Positions 1 to 10,232 of a stretch of 64,000 nucleotides of DNA are shown here, one piece after another (position 1 is the stretch's first letter; every line of letters starts with the position of its first letter). The notes beneath the pieces are model-generated. The model was given only the letters and a program-made list of their open reading frames with translations, was not told where the DNA came from and ran no database searches. This stretch comes from Entoloma clypeatum (Eukaryota; Basidiomycota; Agaricomycetes; Agaricales; Entolomataceae), in NCBI GenBank assembly GCA_963565915.1, contig OY751492.1:2232001-2296000 (forward strand), in the 5' to 3' direction. The position numbers and the translations under genes are program-made.

Positions 1-598
1 TCCTCATGCCATTTCTCTGCTCGTAATGTTTTTGTGTTTGTTTTCTTTAATTCTTCCACCGCTTTGAGCACTTGCTCATCAAACTCTTTTGCATCCCTGA
101 TGTGTTTCAATAGTGTAGTTTCTTCTCCATCAATAAGTAGATGTCCCCAATCCATTGCACGCAAGTGGAAATATTCGGGTTTCAATAGTGTTACATCCTC
201 ATTGTCATTTTCCACCCCCTTTCTATGGTTGACTCTTCTTGAGAGAGCGTCCGCCTTCCTCATTGAGGTTCCTGCCTTGTGTATTAATTTAAAGTTGAAA
301 CATGTTAGATACAACACCCAACATGCTTGTCTGCGATTAAGCTTTCGACCCTGCATGAAGTACTCCAAGTTTTTGTGATCGGTCCAGATCTCAATCTCAT
401 GTTTGGCTCCTTCAAGGTGGTGTCTCCATGCTTCCAGCGCTCTGATAATACCCAGCATTTCTTTATCATAGACATCATAATTCCGTTCAATGTCATTCAA
501 TCCTTTAGACAAGAAAGCACATGGTCTCCAGTGACCATCTTCACATTCCATAGATAAGATCGCTCCTGTGGCAAAGTCCGATGCATCCGATTCTACCC
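1..598 (-). pseudogene. Gypsy RNase H and linker, truncated by window edge
   Basis: After the frameshift near 622-627 the minus strand encodes an RNase H-like domain with the motifs VESDASDFATGAILS, YDVYDKEMLGIIRALEAWR and WTDHKNLEYF, followed by KADALSRR, the usual boundary before the gypsy integrase zinc-binding domain. About 65 further residues follow up to the window edge, with no integrase motif yet reached. Expected role is RNA-strand removal during reverse transcription. The domain itself reads open but has no intact polyprotein to sit in. Confidence 0.8.
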
Positions 599-1507
599 TT
601 AACTTTTGATCTGGATGGGGGAAACTAATATGGGTGCTTCTGTAAATAATTTCTTTAGCTCTCTAAACACTTCTTCCTGCTCCATACTCCATTTCCATAC
701 CATGTCCTTCCTTGTTGACTTATGTAATGGTCCGGCCACTTTAGAGAAGTCCTTGATGAATCTCTGATAGAAATTGGTGAGTCCAAGGAATGATTGTACT
801 TCCTTGACCTTAGTCAGTGTTGGCCATTGTTTGATGGCATCTACTTTCGAAGGGTCCATCTGAATTCTGTCTTTCCCAATAATTAATCCCAAGAACTCTA
901 TTTTGTCTCTATCAAAGAAACATTTTTCTGGTTTCAAGAATAAATCGTTCTCTCATAAGCTTTCTAAAACTTCTTCCACTATGGCATTGTGCCCTTCCTT
1001 TCCTTCTGTTGCCACCAATATATCATCAATATGAAAAACCACATATCCCTGGTTGATCAAGTCCCTAAAGATATTGTTCATCATGGTCTGGAACGTGCTT
1101 GGGGAATTATTCAATCCAAAAAACATGACTGTTGGTTCAAAGGCTCCATCAGGGGTCGTAAATGCCGCTTTCCACTTGTTTCCCTCCTTGATGCGCACAT
1201 TGTTGTACCTCCATCTGAGATCCATCTTGGTGAACCTTTTCTTCCCTTTTAACTTATCGATCAACTCCGGAATTAACGGGAGCGGATAATTATTTCGAAC
1301 AGTCCAGCTATTAATATATTGGTAATCCTGTACCATTTGTTTCTTTCCATCTTTTTTGGGTATAAAGAACACCGGCAAGGTTTGTGACGACTTGGTAGGT
1401 CTGATATATCCTTTACGTAATTGCTCATTCACGAACTCAGATACTTCTTTCCTTTCTTACAGTGACAGTGGGTAAACCTTAGCCTTCTTTGGGACGAAAT
1501 CAGGCTT
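599..1507 (-). pseudogene. Gypsy reverse transcriptase, broken by stops
   Basis: RT motifs run in order: LPVFFIPKKDGKKQMVQDYQ, then NNYPLPLIPELIDKL, then FTKMDLR, then a catalytic box FHIDDILVA (IDD where YxDD is usual), then FLGLIIG and the thumb motif FLGLTNFYQRFIKDF. Stops interrupt the frame at 1457-1459 (TAA) and 953-955 (TGA). Both sit where CAA and CGA would continue the family-like sequence. A one-base frameshift in a run of C near 622-627 separates this part from RNase H. The product cannot be made intact. Confidence 0.85.
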
Positions 1508-2085
1508 TTAGTCTATGGCATGATCCCATGGTTTCCAAATCGGTAATCTTTCCGATGCCTTTTTCTCAAAGACAGATAAATATGGGTGATATTTACAAGG
1601 CACTTTCTGCTCTGCAGATTCCTCTTGCATAGGTTCCGTCTTTGCTCCTCTGATCATATGAATAACTTCCTCTGGTATACTGCCTTCATCCACATCTATG
1701 GCTTCAATAATTCTTCCGCCCCATTTGGCTCTAGCTGTTTTCTTTAAGTAGTGCATTCTACACATTCCACATTCTTCTGGACATTGTGATAGTTTGACAT
1801 TCCCATGTTCCCAATCAATTTCCAGGTTGTGGCGTTTCAACCAGGTGTGTCCCACAATAATTTTAGCTTTCCCTAAGTTACACGCCTCGAACACCGCTAT
1901 TTCCACATGCCCCTTGTGTCGCATAGCCAGAACTGCTTCATGAGTGATCGAGCCTCCTTGGTTAAGCGTGCCATCCACGTTGTACACCCAAATAGGAAAT
2001 GGTAGTTCCCTTAATTTAATGTTGTTTTTCTTGGCGAAGTTCACATCAATGAACATTCCTGTCGCCCCTGAGTCCAGTAAAGCTT
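1508..2085 (-). pseudogene. Gypsy-type retropepsin (aspartic protease) region
   Basis: The frame begins with the active-site motif DSGATG followed by FIDVNFAKKNN, then a beta-rich segment with the GHTWLKRHN motif typical of Ty3/gypsy proteases in fungi. The homodimeric protease would normally cut the Gag-Pol polyprotein. The frame ends in a TAA at 1508-1510. Downstream sequence continues in the same frame with pol-like residues, so this stop is probably a nonsense mutation rather than a natural end. Confidence 0.8.
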
Positions 2086-2100
2086 CCAGGGCCCATAACC
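2086..2100 (-). other. Primer-binding-site-like sequence at the chimera junction
   Basis: Directly after the LTR end the minus strand reads GGTTATGGGCCCTGG. The copia element at 25724 has GGTTATGGGCCCCGG in the same place, one base different. The same bases can be read as the last codons before the gypsy protease core, so it is unclear whether this is copia leader, gypsy coding sequence, or shared microhomology at the junction. Confidence 0.6.
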
Positions 2101-2400
2101 TGTTGAAGTTCCACCTGGGCGCTAGCCACAGATGTACTGAGCAACACAGCTACAGTGGAAGTACTCTACTCTACCATTCTAGTCACTTACTTGGTTGAGA
2201 AGGGTGGGGCTGATGAGAGCGGTTGAGGCTGGTAAGAGCGATGGAGCTGGTTAAGAGTCAAGAGACAACTTGTTGATATTGACAGTTTCCTGGTCTTATA
2301 TACCATACTACTGTTTGTACCAACCAAATAAGTATGTAATCAAAGATATGTAAATGGTCACGTGATGTAATCTAATCTACGTGATGGAAAAGTTTCAACA
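2101..2400 (-). repeat. Copia-type LTR of the chimeric element (300 bp)
   Basis: Read on the minus strand this runs from TGTTGAAACTTTTCC to GGAACTTCAACA, as in the 311-bp LTRs at 25413-25723 and 30889-31199, with scattered substitutions. It has two rather than four copies of an ATTAG unit near the start. It keeps the CACGTG palindrome and a TATATAAG promoter-like stretch. The ends follow the TG...CA rule. Confidence 0.9.
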
Positions 2401-3517
2401 TCATCATGCGCAAGAGCACCGGAATGTGATGGTTTCAACAGAGAGCTCAACATGGACAGTATGTTCCCTAGCTTTACTCATCGGGATTTCGCCAGCTATG
2501 TTAGAAGGTCTATGAGCCGAAGGTTGGCTGCTTTCAGTTCTCCGGTTAGCATCCCTTATATACCATCTAACATAAGTACCTTTATCTCCAACTCACTGGC
2601 CCCTGTCGCGATTTTCGTTCTGGTTGGTTGTCGGCTCCATTCTGCATGGTGCCCTCGTTCTTGATGTCATCGCTCACTCGATTCTATTGTCTTCGTATTG
2701 AGATGGCGAACCTTATCGCAAGTCACTGGTAGGGAAATGGATATAAGTATTAGACTACAGTATGAGCTTAGAACAAATTGATTTTTTTTTTCCATTTTCG
2801 CGTGAACGCGACCAGCAGCCAGTGAAGTGAGAAGAAATGAATCGAAATTTCTAGAAATCGACCATAACAGATATTTTCATTTTCGTTCGTTCTATCACTA
2901 GGACATGACACCAGCACTTTTCGTTTCCATCGATTTCATCGACTGAAATGAATTAAAATGGATGACAATCATTTTATATTCAGAATGCCACACATATTCA
3001 TTTAAACTCCATTTTCATCCATCCTATCGATAGAAATGGAATTAAATCGATGAAAACGGGGGCGGTTCCTACTGGGCATGAACCACCGTCAACAACCGAT
3101 GCAATATCACTTGTCGTTTCAAGCGAAATTCCTGTTGCTGAGAAGGAGCTTGCCCGACTCATCATCAATTCTGGCCTAGAAAGGAGTAAAGAACGGACAT
3201 GGGTTCCGCTCTTTGTAGGTGCAACTCCCCAGATAGTGTCAAAACCCTCGATGCACAGATTGGCATGTGGATACAGCAGAGGTAGTTGGCTTTTATTCCC
3301 AAATTGTTCTATTTATACGAGCTATCGTCAATTATAATTCTGGGATAGATTGGCAAATGTGGGCATGAAATCGTAATATCAGAGAAATAAATGCCTCTTG
3401 ATGCAGTTGTTCAGCTGAAACCCTCCCCAATCCCTACCACCACCAGTGTGGCACACTAGCAATCGGGATGGAAGAGTGTCACACCGTGACGGAACAACCT
3501 CAATCTCAAAAGTCGTC
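2401..3517. other. Intergenic; AT-rich stretch with imperfect palindromes
   Basis: No gene can be supported. From about 2770 to 3060 the DNA is AT-rich and dominated by variants of ATTTTCATC/GATGAAAAT. One pair near 3009 and 3060 can form a stem of about 11 bp. This could be the remains of a small palindromic element. A short open frame at 3050-3337 resembles nothing I know. Confidence 0.4.
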
Positions 3518-5178
3518 ATGGAAGGCCCAAAAGCTGCAAAGTACGCTACATGATCTAGTCACTATCTCAAGGGCTGAACAGGAATGCAAGAAAACGTAAA
3601 ATCACAGACAAAACCATTCCAAATGTCATACTGCAGGACCCCGACTTTGCCCAAGACTCTAGGATGTACCAGGACCTCCTCGAAATGGAGCGAAAACTTG
3701 ACTGGACCATGATGCGGAAGAGGGTGGAGATACAGGACGCACTAGCGCGGAATCCTACGGTATGCACTTGGCAATGGAAGTCACCTTTGGACGCGTCTGA
3801 TATTGGTTCGTTCGCAGACGACTCGGACCTTGCGATTGTTTTTAAGCCATACGGTGTCTGGACAGCTATGGCAGACGGGGGGTGATCTTGGTGTGCCAAA
3901 CTTTGAGACTGGGGAGGGAATCCCGGCATGGGCATTCAAAATCGAAGGCCGGCTACTCGAGGTGTGTTTTCCTTTGGGTCTGTAATTGTCCTGGGCTTCT
4001 GAATGTGCGCGCGCTATAGCCTCCAACTCAGCGTACAAGGGATAAAGTGCCCCCGCGCAAATTCTCGACGATGATTAAACGATTGGTGATAGAGTTAGAC
4101 CGGGACCCCAACCTCTATCCAGATGGAAACATAGTGGAGGTATGCTCCAGTATAAGCTTCGAAGTTTCTCCCCTCATAGATGTGCCAGTGGCCTAGAGCT
4201 CCTGGTCACCATAATCCTGCTCTGGATGGGTTCAGCGTGCGTAGGACTGGCGACCAACCGACGAAAATTCGGGTAGTCATGTATCTTGAACACTTCCCAG
4301 AACAATTCAAAGTATCGGGGGATCTCGGTGCGCAACCTCCTGACCGGAATAATTTCGTGAACTCAAGTTGATGTTGATGTAGGACACGTTCTTGGTATCA
4401 AGGAAGAGAGTCGGATAGGCGTCATTCAGGCCCTGTGGAATTATATCAAAATACAGGGTCTGCAAGACAAGGTGGACCGAAGAACGGTCCACGCTGACGA
4501 TAAACTAAGGCCGGTATGTCCTTGTAGTAACCTAACCATCTCTGTTTTGTTGAGATTATACATCCCAAGATCTTCGGCGGAGAGAGCCTTCTATTCCAAC
4601 AACTTCCTGAAGTTGTGAACCGGTATCTTGTTGCTCCGGATCCCATTGTTCTACATCACAACATCGACCCTTCGATTCCTCCACCCGATCGCTATTCAGC
4701 GTGGGATGTGGAGATAAAGATGGAAGATGCATCTTTGAAGGGCCGCATGTCTGTGATGGTTCATGCGAATAAGGAGAGCTCCCTGGCGTTAGCGAAAATC
4801 GACGAAGAGGTAGGAAATCATCCCGACCACCCTTGGTTGAAAATTTACGTCCAATCAGATCACCCTCTTAGCTCAATCCTTGCACAACTCACATCTCAAA
4901 CGCAATTTCCTGCAATCTTTTGCCGACGACCCTGCTCATTTCATACAAATGTGGCTGGAATCTCAGTCACGCGATTTGGAGACTATCTTGGGCAGCGGCC
5001 CAAGCGAGGGAATGACTGTGAGACAGGAAGAACTCAGACGGAGCGAGTTCTTCCGATTACCATGGGTCGAGGAGGTCTGGACCAATTTTGCGTCAATCTT
5101 GCTTACGACTGATGCTTTATTGTACAGGCTGTCGCTGTTCAAGAGGGTATGCGATTAGCATCGAAGGGGATGCAATGA
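3518..5178 (+). CDS. SWI/SNF-family remodelling complex subunit, SMARCD/Snf12/Rsc6 type
   Basis: The product is a core, non-catalytic subunit of SWI/SNF or RSC chromatin remodellers in the nucleus. Visible in order: a basic start (KRKITDKTIPN), the family signature KLDWTMMRKRVEIQDAL, a conserved beta segment TRTLRLFLSHTVSGQLWQ, a segment DKVPPRKFSTMIKRLVIELD, and a SWIB-like region (FPEQFKVS, LGIKEESRIGVIQALWNYIK, RRTVHADDKLRP), then a C-terminal helix-rich tail ending WVEEAVAVQEGMRLASKGMQ. Several short introns with clear GT-AG ends are needed, for example one after LARNPT and one before GHVLGIKEE. The stop is TGA at 5176-5178. The start at 3518 is my inference and an upstream exon is possible. 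Which complex it serves cannot be told. Confidence 0.85.
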
Positions 5179-5377
5179 CGGTCCAACGTTGAACGTTCGT
5201 TTATATACATACATTGGTATATTCAAAGTCCTGTAAAGGACCCCTGAGTGCACTGCGAGGGTCAATCAGGTTATGTAATGTTATTCCGACGGCTGTTGCC
5301 AAGACTTCCGTATTTATGCCCGATCGCGCTCTTTCCTAAATTGGGACAATCACACTGACCTCTAGCTGCGTCGTGCC

Positions 5378-7912
5378 ATGGCCAGCAAACAGGTGAGTAC
5401 TTGGAATTCTCAACAGCGACCTTGCAGCTGATCCACATATTCAAGTTGGGAAAGCTACGCCAGGTATCTTGTCACAGTGCTTCGTTGCCCAAAAAATCCG
5501 AAACTGATCAGGCCACTTTTACATCCAGTGGGCTGGCGAGGTCATCTCGTCCCGGGACAAAACCACCGTGTCCGAAGAATTTGCAGAACTTGAAAAGGAC
5601 ATTGAACTACGGAGAGAAGGTGCTGCAAAGTACGTACATTGCCCCTTGATCTTTAGGGCCCTTCGCGTGCCCTGGTACCGTGACAGTCAGGAGTTCACTT
5701 GTATCGACAGGCTACTGGCAGCCTCTGAGGCATACCAACATGTTCTCTCCAAGAAAAAGAAGAATGAAGCTTTTGCCGATGTTGCAGAGAAGCTCTTGCC
5801 CATCGATTCTTTGGGGATCGTCATGGTTTTGCATGGAGAGGAGTTTGGTGAAGATTCTACGTTGGGTTAGTGATGTTTTTCTTGCTGCGCACAGGTATCC
5901 TCACCACTCTGTTACAGGGACTTCATTGGTCACCCTAGGACGCGCGCATTGCATAGTGGCGACACTGCAAGAAGGTTATGCTATGACATTCAAGGACACG
6001 TTCATCGCTTCTCTAGAAAAGTTCACAGATGAGATCAAGGAATACGACACGCAGAGGAAGAAATTGGATAGTCGAAGGTGCGTAATGCGTATCACTGTTC
6101 CATCTTCTGTTATACCTTTTTAAATTGAGTTAGATTAAGCTATGATGCTGCTGTCGCTAAATTCGACAAGGTTAAAAGCGGAAAAAAGGAAAAAGAGAAG
6201 AAAGAGGCTGAAGAAGAGATGGAGAAAGCGAAAGAGCGCTAGTCCGTCTTTCTTGTCGAATTTTTTTCTTTCCATTGATGAATCTGAACAGTGAAGAAAC
6301 TTCTGAAGAAGTTCAAGCTCAGATGCACGCCATTCAGGATAATGAAGTCGTCCAGATGCGAGAATTGTCCTCTTTTCTCGACCTGGAAATCAACTTCGTT
6401 GAACAATATTTGAATGTTTTAAAAGACGTCAAGGCAGACTGGTATTCTGAGTACGTATACCCTATCGATCTACCTTCTGTTTTTGATATCATCCTAAAAT
6501 CAAGGTCTACCTCGACGCATATACCCGCTCCTCGAGTAAACGGACCAGCCCACATTTTCAAACGATCCAATTCTGCCAATTCAAAGCGCTCAGGAGACCC
6601 AAATACCATGTCTAGCTCGGATTCATCCGAAGAGGACACACGGCCCGCTGTGAGCCGTAAGTCCTCCCCCCGCAAGAGGAGAGAGTCAAGCACTAGCAAG
6701 CTTTCTTCCCGCCCCCCATCTCGCTCTGCTTCCAGGAAACGGACAGACAGTATCAAAGCGCTCGGGGACAAGGACGAAAAGGAAAAGGAAAAAGAAAAGG
6801 AAAAGGACAAAGACAAGAGCAAAAGAATGAGTGTCGCTGACTGGGCTTCAAGCGCCGTCGGATCCGTCACAGGCAGGAGCAAAAAGGGCAAAGAAAAGTT
6901 TGCATCATTGAATGACGATGAAGCGCATCAAAACGACCTCGCTGAGGAGGGGAAAAACTCGCCAGTGATGAAGTTCCGATCACTAACAGGGAAGCTCTCG
7001 CGCGAAAAGTCGCTCAACGGGTCACCTAAGCTGCAGGGAAAGATCTTGAAACCTCCTTCACTGCAGGATAGGAAGATTGCCACTGCTCTTTATAGTTTCC
7101 GCGGAGGTACCGATGAGCTTTCGTTCGAAGCTGGGGACGAGATTCTTGTCCTGAACGAGGTCCTTGAGGGATGGTGGATGGGAGAGTTGGATGGCAAGAA
7201 AGGGCTCTTCCCCACTACACACGTGGAGATATCTATTGTCAGGTCCACTCCACAGCGAAAGAACTCGGGCAAAGGCGCGTCATACGAAGATGTGCGGAAA
7301 GGCCTGACGGACGTGGATTCGTTGCATCTGAGCAGCGACTTGGAAGATGACCATGATCTAGCAAGACAGCCACTTTCCCCCAACCACCTTGCAAGTCCGT
7401 TTTACGGCGGCCTAGCGGCCGCTTCAATCAGTGTAGAGAGCAGTCTTGGCGACGAGATTGACGACGAGCGCTTCGAGCCGATGTCCCGCAGTTTGCCTTC
7501 TACAACGTCATTCAAACATGGTGACACCGAAGATTACTTTTTTCTCTCGACTTCCTCTGACAAGTTCTCATCTCGCTCGGAAGAGCGACAGGCGCCCCCG
7601 CTGCCCACCCGTATGGCGGGTAGTGCGGCCGCATCAGTGACGGCAAGAAAGGTTCGGCCACCTCCGCTTCCGCCGCGACGTTCTACGGTTTCCAACGTCC
7701 ACACTCCGCCGGTTCCCGCACGCCCGAACAGAGCACCGGCACCCAGGACCATAACGCCAGCGTCGTCTGTGAGCAGCCACAGCCACGGCTACGACCGATC
7801 ACCCTTCGACAGCGCTGCGGATCTGCAGACAGCGAGGGGGTGCGGGAATTTTAGGCAGAGCTCCTTCCAGGCGAAAGGGACGTGCGATAATTGTTACCAG
7901 TTCCATACTTGA
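5378..7912 (+). CDS. BAR and SH3 domain protein (endophilin/amphiphysin-like)
   Basis: The N-terminal part, spliced from several short exons, is a BAR domain: LGKLRQ, WAGEVISSRDKTTVSEEF, KLLPIDSLGIVMVLHGEEFG, then LGRAHCKVATLQ-like and DTFIASLEKFTDEIKEYD. It continues to AKERY joined to EETSEEVQAQM across an intron ending at about 6290. BAR dimers bind and bend membranes, usually at endocytic or Golgi sites. A Ser-rich and charged linker follows. The SH3 domain (nt about 7069-7236) has the ALYSF, GWWMGELDGKKGLFP signature. Then come Pro-rich SH3-binding runs (PPLPTR, RPPPLPPRR, PPVPARP). The protein ends in a small Cys-rich tail, GCGNFRQSS...KGTCDNCYQFHT. Domain calls are firm; the exact fungal orthologue is not. 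Confidence 0.85.
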
Positions 7913-8454
7913 TGCCAGATTGATTAATAGATGACTTCTTCGACGTATTCTTACCAGTGTATCTAATCTGTATTTTTGGTCTTGCACGAGTTGATTCTAG
8001 GCTGACAAAAAAAAAATAGTACGTATGGAGTTAGACAAGTATGATTTGGGCAACAGAAATTGCGCGGAGAATGAAAGACATTATTCAAGAGGCGAAGACC
8101 GCCCCACATTGATGTGCAACGCGCGGCCACCGAGTCGCGACTGACACATCGTGGGCTACGTTTCTTGACCTTGTTGGGCACTCATATCTCCCGTTTTACC
8201 AAACAGTCGGGGGGCAGTTGACATCCCCGGCTGCGCCGGTGACAGTCCCTTTGCTGGTATGATGCTCTCGAGGCCAAGCCGCCGGGAAAGGAAACAAAAG
8301 GAACCTCCACACGGCCCCGCCGGAAGACTTCCTGGACTGCGCAATTCTAAGCTCTAGCCCAAGGCATTCAAGCAGATTCTGGGTTTCTCTAAGATTTGTC
8401 GGTAAGCATCACACTTTGACATTGCATCTAATACATAGATAATCTACCACAGAT
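7913..8454. other. Intergenic spacer
   Basis: Lies between the BAR-SH3 gene and the F-box gene. I see no coding sequence, RNA gene or repeat here. It presumably holds the 3' untranslated region of one and the promoter of the other. Confidence 0.5.
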
Positions 8455-10098
8455 ATGCTCCTTGAGACTTGGAAATTTGCCCTCAAGCCCGAGGACCCCC
8501 AAACATGCACCATTCCAGATCATCTATTTACGCCAGTCCCCTTCACGTCCGTTGACCAGGGAAAGCGAGCAGACTCTGGAGATTTCTGGGTCATCCGCGT
8601 TATCCTCAAATTCCCGAACAGCGTTCCTATCCCACTTGACATAAAGCAAACGAGGCCCTTGCATCATACCCCACATACCATTCCTCACGCCATCTCTCAG
8701 CCTCCGATCACTAAGCTAGCGACTGAGTTGCTCGTCGAGATGTTTAAACACTATGTTTCTCTTGGTCCAGTCATTACCGTCATCCGCGAACAGAAGGGCG
8801 TCGTTTCACCTCGGATGCTCGCAAAGGTCTGTTCTGTTTGGCGGAAGCTGGCGTTGAGTATTCCTACCCTCTGGAATCGCGTCTCGGTGCAGTGCGAAGA
8901 CTGGCTTGACATCGTTATGCTCATGCGCCATGTGGATGAACATTTCAGTCACAGCGGATCCGCTGCAATTTCGCTGCATATCATAGGACCTAGCTACTAT
9001 CAACATGCGTCCGCCCACGCCCTTTTCTTAGCCCGTAACAAGCTTGGGGTTCACGACTATACAAACGGTGGCGAAATCATATGCAGACTTCTCGCAAAAT
9101 ACAGGACACGGCTAAAAGAAGTGACCCTGTCTTTCCCAGCGTCGTGGTTTCGGGTTTTCGCCAAACATTGGGATTACGGAAGTCGTGCACGTCCCACAAA
9201 TTTCCCTCAACTGCAATCGACAGAGGTCGTGGTTTATCCCGACACAGAGGGGGAAATAGATCCTCCGGGGGTCACTTCTCCCCTCCTTATCTGTAAATCC
9301 CCTTTACTACGATATATCAAAATCTCCGAGGCCCAACAGATATGCAATACCAACACAACTTCTCGCATTGCAGGCCTCTATATGCATTTGCCCTATATGA
9401 CGCTCACCGAACTTGATCTTACGAACACCAAGATCCCTCTCCTACATCTCGGCAGGATTATCAAACGGTCGATTTGCCTTTTATCCCTAAGCCTCACCAT
9501 TTTCTCACCTCAAAACCAAAGGCGCCCTAGACCCATGACCCATTTATCACTTCAGTCTTTAACAATCCATCTATCAAGGAACAAAGCATATAACGACTTC
9601 ATGAGCTTCTGTGCCTTCCCTTCACTTCGCCACCTCACCATAACTCATACTGATAAGGGATGGCAACAATCCTCGTTATTCTCGTTTCTTAATCGAATGT
9701 CCTGTGTGCTTGAGGTGCTTTCTGTTGATGCAGAAATTGACCAAGAGGACATCACGTCTCTTCTTGTAGAGATTCCTTCTTTGACGAAGCTCGACATACA
9801 AGCCAGCAGGCCGTTATCGGCGTCGTTAATACGTCACCTATCTGGCGGCATCTTGGCACGTAATCTTGAGGTGATCAACTGTGTCATAGACTCAGCGACT
9901 TTGATCGATTTCTTGGACTTTTTGGATATGCGATCTCTACCCGCCAAGTATCTGCAGGCCAACAGAGCGGTGAAAGGGGCCATAATATGGTGCAGGAAGC
10001 CCGAAGGGGAGGAGTTGGGGGAGAGCGTTATACAACAGTTGGAGGAACTTCGGAATCGTCGTGTGACAGTCGCCGTCTTCGAAAGGGCTGTATCATAG
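8455..10098 (+). CDS. F-box domain protein, single exon
   Basis: An uninterrupted 547-residue frame. Residues about 80-145 form an F-box: PPITKLATELLVEMFKHYV, then a loop, then VCSVWRKLALSIPTLWNRV, which is the layout common in the large F-box expansions of Agaricomycetes. F-box proteins bridge Skp1 of SCF ubiquitin ligases to a target. The remainder is Leu-rich, with segments such as YMTLTELDLTNTKIPLL and FPSLRHLTITHTD. These look like degenerate leucine-rich repeats that would carry substrate recognition. No target can be inferred. An N-terminal stretch of about 80 residues ahead of the F-box looks unconstrained, so the true start could be further in. Confidence 0.75.
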   Translation: MLLETWKFALKPEDPQTCTIPDHLFTPVPFTSVDQGKRADSGDFWVIRVILKFPNSVPIPLDIKQTRPLHHTPHTIPHAISQPPITKLATELLVEMFKHYVSLGPVITVIREQKGVVSPRMLAKVCSVWRKLALSIPTLWNRVSVQCEDWLDIVMLMRHVDEHFSHSGSAAISLHIIGPSYYQHASAHALFLARNKLGVHDYTNGGEIICRLLAKYRTRLKEVTLSFPASWFRVFAKHWDYGSRARPTNFPQLQSTEVVVYPDTEGEIDPPGVTSPLLICKSPLLRYIKISEAQQICNTNTTSRIAGLYMHLPYMTLTELDLTNTKIPLLHLGRIIKRSICLLSLSLTIFSPQNQRRPRPMTHLSLQSLTIHLSRNKAYNDFMSFCAFPSLRHLTITHTDKGWQQSSLFSFLNRMSCVLEVLSVDAEIDQEDITSLLVEIPSLTKLDIQASRPLSASLIRHLSGGILARNLEVINCVIDSATLIDFLDFLDMRSLPAKYLQANRAVKGAIIWCRKPEGEELGESVIQQLEELRNRRVTVAVFERAVS

Positions 10099-10232
10099 CC
10101 AGCAGAAATCGGTTTTTGTACTGTAACACAGATCTTGAGCAATGGAGTCACGTGAAATGGCTGAGATAACCCCCTATTTAGTTCCGCTGGTTTTTGATTT
10201 CCACTTTCTATTCTTTTTATTTCTCGACAAGG

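Larger units (their letters stand above)
1..2400 (-). mobile_element. Decayed chimeric LTR retroelement: copia-type LTR joined to gypsy pol
   Basis: On the minus strand the order is LTR (2400 to 2101), primer-site-like sequence (2100 to about 2086), aspartic protease, reverse transcriptase, RNase H, then the left window edge. The LTR is a diverged copy of the LTRs of the copia element at 25413-31199, but the coding body is Ty3/gypsy: protease then RT with no integrase in between. A copia element would encode integrase before RT. The internal part lacks any gag, since the protease starts about 20 bp after the LTR. Three in-frame stops and one frameshift show the copy is dead. The other end lies outside the window. 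Confidence 0.8.

Noticed and set aside
3050..3337. 95-codon frame before the SMARCD gene
   Set aside because: Not family-like, and it does not splice in frame to the KRKITDK start of the next gene.
6334..6891. 185-codon minus-strand frame within the BAR-SH3 gene
   Set aside because: Its Leu/Ser/Phe runs mirror the Lys/Glu linker on the real strand.
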